A stretch of 64,000 nucleotides of DNA from Prunella strophiata (GCA_036583965.1 JAZBQD010000019.1:17375585-17439584); one strand, 5' to 3'. Shown: positions 49,560-60,700, counted from the first letter of the stretch. A program made the numbers and translations. The notes: generated by a model from the letters alone, not told the origin.

Positions 49560-50772
49560 AATATCCCCCCCTACCCCGTCGGCAGTTACTGCAGATTTCA
49601 GTGACACGGTTCTTCCCTGTGCACCGCACACCGCGGCAGTGGCCGTAGTTTGGCGATGCCCGGAGCCAGCGGCAGAGCCGCCGGGCGGGATCCCGCTCAC
49701 GCAGCGGGGCAGGTGCCTGGCTCCGGCCGGACGTGTGTGCGCCGCCGGGCCGGCAGGTTCGCCCGTTTTCGGCAGGAATTACCTGCCCACTGGGACGGTG
49801 TTGAAAGATGCTTCTCCCGCTCCTCTTGCGGGAGAGGTAGAAGCAAGGCTCCGCTGTGCGAAGCCGTGGGCTCCTGGGGCTCGTCGGTGCCTTCGGTGTA
49901 CACCGCGGTTCAGCCGGGGTCGGCCTGGCCGGGCGGGGGGAAAGGAGACTCGCACAAGTGGGAGCGCCGCGGCCGCCGGTTCTCTGCGCACCGGGACTTC
50001 CCGAGCGCCTCCCGCCCGACCTCGGACACCCGCCCGCCCGCGGCCAGCGCCGCCGGCCCGGCACGACCCGGCCGCCGGGCGGGGGCCGTGGTGGGCGAGC
50101 GCCCTGCGGGGGGCACGGCCGGGTCCCCGCCGCCGGCCGGCAGGAACCACCGCCCTCCCCCACCGCCGGCGGCCCTCCCTTCCGCGGCTTCTCCCGTCGC
50201 GGCTGGCCCAGCCCACGTTTTCCCTCTCTCCCCTCCCTCCGTGGTCATGTGTCGCCTTTTTTGTTTGCAGTGGAAACAATTTCTCGCTCTCGGGCTCGCA
50301 CCGAGGCGGACCGCTGCCCGTCGGGAGCGCGGGGCGGGCGCGGGGCAGTCGGGCCCCATGCAGGCGGCGGAGCCCCGTGCGCCGGGACCCCCGCGGCACC
50401 CCCGGGGCTCGGGCTGAGGCGGGGGCGCGCCATGCCTGGCTCCGTCAGATGAAACTTTGTGCCACTGCCATGAAGGGACCGCGGTGAAACCGCCGCCCCC
50501 CGCCAGGTAAGTTGCCGCTGTTGTTGTTGTTGTTGGCGGGGGTTGCGCGGGGCGGTGCGGGCCGGCCGCGGGGAGCGGCGCGGTGCAGTCCCGCCCGGCT
50601 CGGCCCGGCCCCGCGCCACAACTTGGTCGGGAGTTGGTGCGCGGCCCGGCGTGCGCGCCGCCGTGACCCCCGCCGAGCCCGGCCGTGCCCGCGCCGCGGG
50701 GCCGCGCCCGGCCCTTGCCCGTCCCGCCGGGGTCCCGGTCGGCTCCCGGCCGAGCACCTTTATTCCTATTTC
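49560..50772 (+). promoter_or_regulatory. FOXN3: CpG-island promoter of FOXN3
   Basis: From about 49,570 the sequence becomes strongly G+C- and CpG-rich and stays so up to the minisatellite. It contains a 5' UTR exon with a consensus donor and lies about 3.3 kb upstream of the FOXN3 start codon on the same strand. No convincing TATA box is visible, as expected for a CpG-island promoter. The exact transcription start cannot be read from sequence alone. Long open frames on both strands here (up to several hundred codons) come from base composition and are not genes. Confidence 0.8.
50271..50506 (+). other. FOXN3: Probable FOXN3 5' UTR exon
   Basis: The 3' end is a consensus donor, CCAG followed by GTAAGTTG (exon ends 50,506; intron begins 50,507). 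The 5' side has a good acceptor, CTTTTTTGTTTGCAG ending at 50,270, so a 236-bp internal non-coding exon is possible. Alternatively transcription starts within the island and the exon is a longer first exon. It contains several ATGs. The last frame begins at 50,448 and again at 50,470 (MKGPR) and stops at 50,485-50,487, making short upstream open frames that could damp translation of FOXN3. Spliced to 53,836 it would leave the main ATG preceded at once by an in-frame TAA. Confidence 0.6.
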
Positions 50773-51794
50773 GTCCGTGAGGGTTGAACGCGTCCGTGAG
50801 GGTTGAACGCGTCCGTGAGGGTTGAACGCGTCCGTGAGGGTTGAACGCGTCCGTGAGGGTTGAACGCGTCCGTGAGGGTTGAACGCGTCCGTGAGGGTTG
50901 AACGCGTCCGTGAGGGTTGAACGCGTCCGTGAGGGTTGAACGCGTCCGTGAGGGTTGAACGCGTCCGTGAGGGTTGAACGCGTCCGTGAGGGTTGAACGC
51001 GTCCGTGAGGGTTGAACGCGTCCGTGAGGGTTGAACGCGTCCGTGAGGGTTGAACGCGTCCGTGAGGGTTGAACGCGTCCGTGAGGGTTGAACGCGTCCG
51101 TGAGGGTTGAACGCGTCCGTGAGGGTTGAACGCGTCCGTGAGGGTTGAACGCGTCCGTGAGGGTTGAACGCGTCCGTGAGGGTTGAACGCGTCCGTGAGG
51201 GTTGAACGCGTCCGTGAGGGTTGAACGCGTCCGTGAGGGTTGAACGCGTCCGTGAGGGTTGAACGCGTCCGTGAGGGTTGAACGCGTCCGTGAGGGTTGA
51301 ACGCGTCCGTGAGGGTTGAACGCGTCCGTGAGGGTTGAACGCGTCCGTGAGGGTTGAACGCGTCCGTGAGGGTTGAACGCGTCCGTGAGGGTTGAACGCG
51401 TCCGTGAGGGTTGAACGCGTCCGTGAGGGTTGAACGCGTCCGTGAGGGTTGAACGCGTCCGTGAGGGTTGAACGCGTCCGTGAGGGTTGAACGCGTCCGT
51501 GAGGGTTGAACGCGTCCGTGAGGGTTGAACGCGTCCGTGAGGGTTGAACGCGTCCGTGAGGGTTGAACGCGTCCGTGAGGGTTGAACGCGTCCGTGAGGG
51601 TTGAACGCGTCCGTGAGGGTTGAACGCGTCCGTGAGGGTTGAACGCGTCCGTGAGGGTTGAACGCGTCCGTGAGGGTTGAACGCGTCCGTGAGGGTTGAA
51701 CGCGTCCGTGAGGGTTGAACGCGTCCGTGAGGGTTGAACGCGTCCGTGAGGGTTGAACGCCGTGAGGGTTGAACGCGTCCGTGCGGTTAAACGC
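50773..51794. repeat. 19-bp minisatellite, about 54 units, with one FHL core per unit junction
   Basis: The unit GTCCGTGAGGGTTGAACGC repeats in perfect phase 52 times from 50,773 to 51,760. A 16-base unit that has lost GTC (51,761-51,776) and an 18-base degenerate unit (51,777-51,794) follow. By eye the 52 units are identical. Each unit is 12/19 G+C, has three CpGs counting the junction, and each junction forms ACGCGT (an MluI site) inside AACGCGTCC. Read on the minus strand the junction is GGACGCGTT, containing GACGC. I count 52 such junctions. Since 19 is not a multiple of 3, the whole minus strand stays open and yields spurious 19-residue peptide repeats. Array length is likely to vary between individuals. 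Confidence 0.98.
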
Positions 51795-52110
51795 GGGCTC
51801 GCCGGGACCGGCGCTCTTTTGTCTTGTCTGCCGGCGGGGCGCCGCTGCAGCTGCCAGGGGCCTCTCTGGCAGGCCCCCCGCCCGGTTGTGGCCCCAGTCG
51901 GGCCCCGCCGCCACGGGGGCTGCCCCGGGCACCCCGCCCACCGCGGCGGCCTCCGCTGGGAGCCGCTCTTCGGCCGGGCGCCGCCGGAGTTCCCTGCCGG
52001 CTCTCCGTGCCGGCCCGAGGGGGCTCCGCGGGGCCGCGGCCGCCCGGTCACCCCCGCTGCCTGGAGAGCGGGGAGAGAGAGAGACGGGGGAAAAAAATCA
52101 TGAAGTGATA
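51795..52110. promoter_or_regulatory. FOXN3: CpG-rich flank downstream of the minisatellite
   Basis: G+C- and CpG-rich sequence continues after the array to about 52,080 and then drops abruptly into AT-rich DNA. The array therefore sits inside the CpG island and splits it. No exon with a convincing donor could be assigned. Confidence 0.6.
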
Positions 52111-52166
52111 CGGCCCTTTGGGAGGATACTGGCAAATAAGGAAATTAAACAGAAAGAGAGCAGCGT

Positions 52167-52180
52167 GTTGTCATAGCAAC
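52167..52180. promoter_or_regulatory. RFX X-box-like site in FOXN3 intron
   Basis: GTTGTCATAGCAAC differs at one position from the X-box pattern GTNRCC-NN-RGYAAC. It lies just downstream of the CpG island. Two forkhead-type cores follow at 52,324-52,330 (TGTTTAC) and 52,398-52,405 (TGTTTACA). The motifs are seen directly; occupancy is inferred. Confidence 0.4.
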
Positions 52181-53849
52181 AGTGCAATTAAATTACTTTA
52201 CTGTCAGCCATCATATAATTTTCCTGTTTAGAAGCTCATGGGACGGAACTTCCATTTGGAGTCAAAGTTAAGTGTGCGGCTTAGGTAGGCAATGGCAGTG
52301 CCCCTGGACGCTGGCGATTCCCTTGTTTACCTTCTGGTTGCGCTGGATGCAGTTTTGAAAACTAGGAAGTGGGGCCGACGCGAGTTTGGCCTCCTGGTGT
52401 TTACATCTGCCTCGGGTATTTTTTCCTTTTCCAGATACTTACTCATGTAAAACTGCACATTTTCACTGAAGATGTTGAGTTTATTGATGTACTTCCGTGC
52501 ATAAAAGTTCTGTGTGTTTCATTTTTAGTAAATACTTGCTTAGGTGTAACTTTGCTATAGAAAGACCCAAAGAACTTAAAAGTTTTCAGGTTTTGCCCAT
52601 TTATGACAGCTAAATTAAAGTCCAGTTATTTCTCTTTCCCCTAATGGCTGTGTTGCTCTATTTGTCCCTGCAGACAGATAGTTCATTCTGTTGTTACCTG
52701 TAGCTTTTTTTGCCTTTCATTTACAGTATCGACTCTGTGCATGACTTCAGGTAACTCCTGGAGTTATGTTTTAGGTACAGGGAATCATTTCGTTCTTGTT
52801 CAGTGTTTGTGCAGAACGTTTCGTCCATTTAAATTCTGTTATTAACTCCATCCAGTTTTTGTTGCACTTCTGTTCACATCTCCAGAGCTAATTCCTGGCA
52901 GCTTTACTGTTTGTAGGAGCTAAGGGAGTCTGTCTCCTGCTTCTGAAGTAGAATTGTTGGGCTCGCCTGCTTCTCTCGAATTGGGCAGGGGCCCAACTTC
53001 ACTTTGCTTCGGAAGTGCTCGGGACATTCCAAGTATTCGTGCTCACAGGTGTCCCCCAGGGCCTGCTGGTGCAGTGCCCTCAGCAGCTCACCCCACCTCT
53101 CACAGGCCATTGCTGAGCACCATTGCAGGTCTCTCTGACTCTTGTTTTCTACTGTGTTTGAAATAAGTTCAGCTTATGTTAAAATCTTCTCTGTTTACAT
53201 ACATTTTTAAAGTGCTCTATTGCTCTGGCACTTGCTTCCCCATTTTTTGGCCCTGGGCCCAAAACTACCGGGTGTTGCTTTCCCTCGTACTTTCTCCTGA
53301 CCTTGCTGGTTTTGAAGTTCTGCTCTCATTTCTGAGTTTTGGTGCAGCCAAGTCAGTATGGATGTTTGTCTGCCTATGCCTTTAGCCAGCGTGATTTTAA
53401 TCATGGTGCTGTTGTATTGTCCTCAAATGTGAAACAGCTGAAATTAATCTGAAGCAACTGGCCATAAGTCACTCCTATTATTTTTTTTAATTCACATCCT
53501 TATTAAAGTGATACAATTTGATGGTTTGAAAACGCTACTTCCTCTTTATAGAGACATGGTTTGGAATTTCCTGTGTGGGGCTTCATGTGCATGCAGAACT
53601 GAGGTGTATCTGGATTATCATTTTATTCCATCAACTGAAATTTCTTCCCTTGTACTGACTTTAGATAATTTCATTCAACAGTTTTGCATGAGTGTTACAT
53701 GAAACTGTCATGTTTAATACAGATGGCAAAAGGCCAAGTGACCAGTTAGGGAAAAGCTGTCAAATTGTTACACAGGAACTTTTTATGAGCTAACTTTTCT
53801 CTTTTTCTCCATTTTCTTTGGATTCACTCTCCCAGGAGCTGCTGTCTAA

Positions 53850-54392
53850 ATGGGTCCAGTCATGCCTCCCAGTAAGAAGCCAGAGGGCTCAGGAATTAGT
53901 GTTCCCAGTGGATTGAGCCAGCGTTATCAAGATAGAGATTTATCAAAGGCACTTCATGATGACGAGGACCTAGATTTCTCTTTGCCTGCCATCAGATTAG
54001 ATAAAGGGGCCATGGAAGATGAAGAACTAACTAATTTGAACTGGTTACACGAGAGCAAGAACTTGCTGAAAAGCTTTGGGGACTCAGTGTTAAGGAGCGT
54101 TAGCCCCGTTCAGGACATCGGTGATGACACGCCGCCGTCTCCTGCCCACTCTGACATGCCCTACGATGCCAAGCAGAACCCCAACTGCAAACCTCCTTAC
54201 TCCTTTAGCTGCCTCATATTTATGGCCATTGAGGATTCGCCAACCAAAAGACTGCCTGTAAAGGATATATACAACTGGATCTTGGAACACTTTCCGTATT
54301 TTGCAAATGCACCCACTGGATGGAAAAATTCTGTGAGACATAATCTGTCCTTGAATAAGTGTTTTAAGAAAGTGGACAAAGACCGAAGTCAG
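53850..54392 (+). CDS. FOXN3: FOXN3 (forkhead box N3), first coding exon, residues 1-181
   Basis: FOXN3 (also called CHES1) is a nuclear forkhead transcription factor, mainly a repressor, linked to checkpoint and growth control. The exon starts after an acceptor at 53,835. The ATG at 53,850 is preceded directly by an in-frame TAA, which fixes the start. The N-terminus [13 protein letters not shown] and the motif [18 protein letters not shown] (60-77) identify the FOXN2/FOXN3 branch. [11 protein letters not shown] (97-107), [12 protein letters not shown] (110-121) and the remainder favour FOXN3 over FOXN2. The forkhead domain begins near residue 112. Recognition helix sequence [13 protein letters not shown] is at 160-172. 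The exon ends in phase 0 at CAG/GTGAGT (54,392/54,393), after DKDRSQ, so the wing region and C-terminus lie on later exons outside the window. An acidic stretch covers about 37-60. I see no frameshift or lost key residue. Confidence 0.96.
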
Positions 54393-57300
54393 GTGAGTTT
54401 GGAACTATGGGAACCTCTCTGGCTCTGAAAATACTCACCTGCTAATCCCAGAATATGTCCTTAACAGTGAAGTATAGAATGTGCAGCCCTGTGCCTGGTA
54501 ATGTAGTTGATTAAGTTCAGAGAGCCAGCATTTCTTTCGCATTGCTCATTCTGATTTTATTAAATTCATTGTCTAGACATCTGTAAGAAAGTGTTCTGTG
54601 TAGTGTGTGTGTTTTTCCCCCCAGCTGGTGTCTTCATGCATAGTGGTTAAATATTGTTTTTAGTTATCATGCTGTGGTAATGGTTTCCAGCTATACTAGA
54701 TGAATGTAATCATGTTATAAATAGGCTGCTTGCTGTTCTTGGCTTATACAAATGTATAGTGAAAAGGGTATGCCTTATGTAAGAGTCCATCACTATTGCC
54801 CTGGTCTGTGCTGTAATCCAAAAGAACTTTTCTTTCTTTTATACAAGGAGGGTAATGGTGATGAAGCTTTGTTCCATTTCAAGAGAGTTTTAGAGAAACT
54901 CTTCAAAGAGCAGAGGCAGGCATCAAAGGTGAAGGTTACCATTCACCAAAATTTCTGGCATTCTTTGGGCTCATGTAACTTCTGCAGCTGGTGCCGAGCA
55001 GAAGCCCTGGGAGCACATCTTTGCTTTCTGATCTCAGTTGTTGTCCCTTGGCTTCACTGCTGATTCCCCAGCAGCGTCTGCAGGAAGAGGCTGTGCACAA
55101 GGGAATGGGAAAGTGAGCACAGCGGTGGGGGCAGTCCCTTGCTTAGCCTTCTACTCTGTCAGTCTGCCTGGGAGAGGAATCAGTTTCCAAAGGGGACCAT
55201 CTCAAGAAGCAGTGGGCTGGATGAATCTTTGGCAAAGTATGAGTATACTGATAAAAATACCAGCTTGCAGATTAATTTCAGAGGCCTTCTCACAGGTTAG
55301 GGAAATAAATAGCAGGTAAAGTCACATCACTCATGGTCTGTCTCTAAAATTGGCTGAAGATCAGAAAGTGGACACTTTCCCCTGGCAGAAACAATAGATG
55401 CACTCAGCTTTTGTATTTCAGTGAATTAAATGCTGTGATTGTCTTGTAACTTGTTACCCTGAAACTAGACTTCTCTTGGTGGTGCTGTTCTCCCTATTTT
55501 GTGTGTAATTTAACTTCAAAAGCTCTGGAATAGAAGCTCAAGAAACTCTAGAGGAAGAGTCATACATTATCCTAAAACTAGCAACTTTTCATTTTAGATG
55601 AGTTAACTTTCTTTTCTACAGAGCTTTCATTTTTAAAGGATTGACATGTCTGTCTTTCTTTTATTTCGTTTTAAAAAGTATTATTACCTAGAATCCACTG
55701 TCCCCATATTGCTGATCACACACTGTATGTTTGTATTTTTATCATTTAATTGCTGTGAAAGTTTGTGTGTGAGATGAAAAAAATCTGTTCCTGAACTGGA
55801 TCTTGTTTTGTGTAAGCCAGAATCTTAAATTCTGGTTTGGAAGTGAGACTATAATAACAATGCCAGAACAGACTTTTATGACCCTGTTCCAGACTGTAAG
55901 AAATCTTCATACAATGCATTTAAAAAAACACCAAAATACGGTAACTGGCAAGGCGTGTGTTTAACTCCGCCATTTGTGTTTTGTTCTGACCCTCTTCCTC
56001 TGTTTACAAGTTGGCTATTTGGATTTCAGCTTCCTTCCTATGAGGAACTTGTTTTCATGTCTATCTGTCAAATATCCAGCCGTCCACTGAGCTCATCTGA
56101 ACAATACCATGCTGCACTGCTGCTCCATGGGGAGGTGGTGCAGCACAATGCATGACTGGTCACCCACATCTCAAATTCGTGATTACGGCCATGGTTACAT
56201 AGCTAGACAACAAGGTGTGGTGGGAGGCCTTGCCTGTGTGAATCACAAGGTGGAGTTTTATTAATTCCAGGAAAATCACAGATTTTGAGAAAGAATTTCT
56301 TCTACTTCCTGAAGATGCTAATAACTGCAGGTAGCCAGCTTTAAGGTGAATGAAAAGGGAATCTCAAATGTAAAATGCACCACAGCAGGTCATTCAAGTC
56401 CCCTGCTGGGTTTTCTGTCGTGTCCTGGCCAAGGGATGTGGCAGACAGAGTCCTGAGTGCAGAATTGGCTCTGGCTCAGAGTTGCTGAATCAGGTGCTTG
56501 ACAGCTAATTGCGGACTTGGAAAGCAGTAAATGTCAACTGATGGCTTTGAAAATACCTTTGTGTGTGTGTGTGTGCACACACTTGGGCTTGATTCAGTAC
56601 CTTGCAGCAAATATCTCTGCTGTTCAGAAGGAAGGTGTCCATCTAAAGGGTTCTCTGGTTTTGGCATGGGGCTTGGGGCAGGGGAAAGGGGGGCTTTCAT
56701 CTGTAAGGAATCATTTTTTGCTGCTTCTCCTTTGTAGACAGTTTTTGCAAATTGCATTGTTGGGGTCTGCCTGTTTTACTGATTTTACATGGAAAAAAGA
56801 AAAAAAGCAGCATTTAGCAAATGGCATGTTATGAAATGCTAACAAGATGGGCTCTGAAACATGTACAGCATGGGGGGAAAGAGTTAGTGCTGGGAATTGC
56901 AGGAATTTGCTAGCTGATATGCGTTGACACATTGTGAAAAGCTAGAAGCTTTTCCTCTCATAGTTGTGCTTTCCAGTGTTTGTTTATGTAGTCTTTCAGT
57001 AATCATTTTTCTAAAAAAAGGTCTGCTGAACACTTAATTCTTTTTTGAACTCCCTCTGCATAGTAGTTTTCTCAGTCTTGAGTTCCACTAGTTTATATTC
57101 ATGGGGCTAAATATGAATCTAGTAGTCTGCAGCTTTTTCTGCATGCATATGAATGCTTGAATTTCCTGATGTGAGATCATTGTAATGGAGAGGGAAAAAA
57201 ACGAAAAAAGGACGGTATTCATCACTTTTTTTTTACTTGCCCTGTCCTGGTGCTTTTAGGTCTGATGCAGAATGTGGAAGAGAGGATTTGTTTTTACATT

Positions 57301-57748
57301 GCTGCTATTCCACATCAGCTGCAGTGCCACCAGGCTTACCTGGCAAACCAAAAGTGTGGCTGTTCATGGAACTGTGATGAGGCTGATCTGGATCGAGACA
57401 GAGAGCTGGGCTGAAGAAGGGAAAATGCTGAGCCCTTCATTGTACAAACCTCTTTGCATTGAGCTCAGCAGTTTAATAATAGTTGGCCAGAGTATGAAGG
57501 TATCACATGATGGGGAGTAGATGTGGAGTTCCCTGGCTTTGTTTATACTGCCAGACCTGTGAATTCACTTGTTCAGATTAATCCTATTGTGAACGTACAG
57601 ATCTAAATGTCCTGTAGTCTGTGTCCCACTTAGTACAGCCCGTTAGTCCATGACTTCCCTACCATCTGGTCCTTGGCTATAGAGAGGAATTTTTCTTGTA
57701 TATGTATCTCCATAGCAACGAGTTTGCAGTTGATATGGAAAGTAAGCA

Positions 57749-57762
57749 GTTGCCCTAGCAAC
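57749..57762. promoter_or_regulatory. Canonical RFX X-box palindrome in FOXN3 intron
   Basis: GTTGCCCTAGCAAC fits GTNRCC-NN-RGYAAC exactly, with the canonical 2-base spacer. A half-site, ATAGCAACG, lies 30 bases upstream (57,712-57,720). The tight pair suggests an intronic RFX-responsive element, though no binding can be shown from sequence. Confidence 0.5.
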
Positions 57763-60700
57763 GGAGTTACTGATGTGGCAGCTTCTCTGCTTGCAGGGAA
57801 AGGGCTAAGCTAGTTCAGACCCATTATGTAGGTTTACTGTGATTATAGCTATGCCCACTAGTGCTGCTCGAGCTAAGGGGCGGCTGAAAAATTTTGTTAC
57901 AAGCCCTGTTTCTGCCTGCCTTGAAAATCTGATTTATTTATATAGGGATTCCTGCTTTGAACAAAGGCTGGTAGCTTTGTCTTTCCAGGGTGTGTGATGT
58001 GCGTGTGCCTTTTATGAATTCAAACTTCCTCAGTCATCGTTATCAGATGAGGGGAAATGATGTTTGACCTCGCTGGTTTCGCTGCAGTATTTTTGTCTCA
58101 GTGAACAGCCCACTGGTTATAAAGGTTGGAGCTTTTGTCCCCATGCTTCTCTCTGTTATTACTGCTGTTTTTTCCCTGGTCTCTGCTTGGGCATCCATCC
58201 TATCCTCTTTGTGTCTGCTCTGCATTGTCTGAGATAGGGAAACACACACGTGCTGTGTGCATGCTGAAGAAATTCCAGTATCTGAAAGGTTTATTTGGCA
58301 CTTATGCTGAGGGATGTCTTAATAAAAATGTAATGAGAGTAAAGGATATGTTTATGGGGATGGGAGAAGAAAATTCTCCTTGCTTGATGTGGAAGTTATT
58401 CTTAGAAGTACGTGGTCCATAACTGGGTCATGGAGATCCAGCCAGGCTCCTCCTCTGTCTGGAGCAGGCTCTGAGGTCTGAGGACTCCTGAGTGGTCCTT
58501 GAGCTTTGCAAGAGCCAATGTCCAGCTTGTCCTCCTGTAGTGCACTGTCTCAAAAGTGTTCTGCCAGGGCATCTTGACAGGAGCTGTGGGAAACCCTTAG
58601 GGCATAGGAGACTTTTCAGGAGTGCCTCCTGCAAATGTCTTTCCTCTGATGTGATAATATCTGGGCTTTTGACACTTAAAATCCTGTGGAAAGATCAGTG
58701 CTAGCTGGAGTGAGAGGGAAGGGACCCTGCTTGTTCTTTGTTAGAATCTCCTGATCCAATCTGCATATGCACAGAGGTGAGGGAGACAGGACCCTCTCCT
58801 ACCTCTTTTAATGTTGATGAGGTTTCCTGTGAAAGTTCAGTTTCACACTGGGGATAGAAAATAATCTCCTCTGTTTTTAATGTTATCACCTAGACTGACT
58901 GAACCAAATAACAGAATTGTCAGAATTTCACTGCATGTGTAACATCTGGGTAAGCTAAAGTGAAAAAATATCAAAAATCAAACCCAACAAAACAACCCCT
59001 CAGATTCATGTTAAAGGCTTCATGTTACATGGAATCCATTAAAAAATTAATTTCCTAAATAAGCTGGTGCAACTATTAATTTAATTATTAAAAGGATATT
59101 TTGTGGTTTAAAACTGGAATTTGTCTAGTTTAACTTGAAATGCATTTTCTTATACTTTTGTCTGTCATACGAAAAAGCTCTCTAATTTCAGAAACTTTCT
59201 CCTCAAATTTGTGTGCAGAGAAACAAGGGTCATCTCTTACTAGAAAAATAATAAAAAGTCTCTAGAACCGTACTGTAAATGGAGTTGCAAGATATTAGAC
59301 AATTTATGGAGAACTTTTCTTGAACCCTCTTGGTTTTATTTTTGAATTGCAAACCCGAGAATTACACAGAATATTTAAATAATAGATTTCCTAAAGCTGT
59401 GCATGGAAATAACACTTCATTTCACTGGCTTCCAGCTGCTTGACTTAGCATCAGAGCTAACTCTTTGCACAGGAATCTGCCTGAATTAACTGTTTTAGAG
59501 CTGTACAAAGCACAAGCAGTTCTTTTCAAGGAATGACAGGAGAGCTGGCAATATCCAGGGAATCCTCTGAACCTTATATCTAAGGTATTTGTGTTATCTT
59601 GCTCTCAGTTAAGATAGCCTGCAGGCAGGTGCCCTGCTGCATAACTGTTGGTTGCACAGTGACAAGCCACTGACCTACCAGAGGAGATTGGCCACTTAGG
59701 TTAAATAAACTGCAGTAATGGGCCCTGTCTGTGCTCCTCACCCACAGCAAAGATGATGCAAAGTGTGTTTCAGCACTGAAAGAGTGTAGAAAATCAGGAG
59801 CAAGCTGCTCTTTACCCATTGGGCTTGGGCTGGTGAGGTTGATGAGTCCATTTCCCAGCTGTGTTTGCACTCCCTTGCTTCTGACTGTTTGCTCCATCAC
59901 CTTCCTGGCACGTGAACTTTTGTGTTTCTGTGACACACAACTCATCTGGCTGGATTTGTCTTCCATTCTTCTTTTAGTTCTTGTGTTGCTTTTCAGCTGA
60001 AGTCCCCAGTTCAGGTTACAGCAGCAGTCCAGGTGACAGTTGTGCCGACATGACAAGGGGAATAGAGGTGATGAGGAGGTTGGGCATTGCCACTTGGGAT
60101 TGCTGAGACAAGCCATTCCTTACAGAAGAAGGGCTGGCAGCTGCGTGATGCTTGGTGGGGTAATGGATGTAGTCCCTGCCCCAAGGTAAAGATAAAATGT
60201 GAACAGAAGTTTAAATGCAATGGGACACTTTCTTTGGCTGGAGGTGTTTGTTTTGGTTTCCACTTAGGAGCAGGACTGTGCTTGTTTGCTGTTCAAGTGG
60301 CCTGGATTAGTGACTCTTCTTGGTGTTTTACAGCAGATTTGAAGTGATCAGAGTCTGGGCTGCCATGCTCATGCACGAACCCTGCTGAACCTGGCTGCCT
60401 GTTCCCTTTCCTGGGAGGTGAAATTGATCTGGGGCCGTTTTGCAAGCCCCTCTTCAGCTCAGACTTGGCACATCTATCACTATGCAATGAGCAGGCTGAA
60501 AACTCTTTGTATGTTTTTCATTTAGGTTATTTTCCATTGGGCTAATTTAGCTGGATTCATTTTCAGCTCCCTGTTTAGTTCATGGTTACTGTGGTCAGAG
60601 GAACACCAGTGTCAGCACAGGCCGTAGGCTCAGCTCTGTTTAATCTGGCATGAAGCTGTGCCTGCAGCTTCCAGCCAGCTCAGAGCTGACCTGGTGACAG

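Larger units (their letters stand above)
50507..53835 (+). other. FOXN3: FOXN3 intron between 5' UTR exon and first coding exon
   Basis: The intron runs from GTAAGT at 50,507 to CTCTCCCAG ending at 53,835, preceded by a long pyrimidine tract (about 53,795-53,833). It opens in CpG-island sequence, contains the 19-bp minisatellite, then a second CpG-rich flank to about 52,080, then AT-richer DNA. An X-box-like palindrome and two forkhead cores lie within 0.7 kb after the array. No other exon is evident. Confidence 0.75.

Noticed and set aside
49639..50487. Long + strand open frames (up to 282 codons) rich in A, G, P and R in the CpG island
   Set aside because: GC-rich sequence lacks stops. The products are low-complexity, and the segment functions as promoter and 5' UTR.
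50773..51794. CRISPR array
   Set aside because: Units are direct 19-bp repeats with no spacers, in a vertebrate intron.
50773..51794. G-quadruplex or telomere-like array
   Set aside because: Each unit has a single GGG run, so G runs are 16 bases apart, and GAGGGTTGAA is not TTAGGG. Neither model fits well.
49910..52135. A 741-codon minus-strand open frame (and a 391-codon one) encoding long 19-residue peptide repeats
   Set aside because: The frame exists because the 19-bp minisatellite has no stop on the minus strand and its flanks are CpG-rich. There is no independent coding signal, and the true gene here is FOXN3 on the other strand.
53850..54392. FOXN2 instead of FOXN3
   Set aside because: The N-terminus and the sequence just before the forkhead domain ([19 protein letters not shown]) match the FOXN3 branch as I know it, and not FOXN2.
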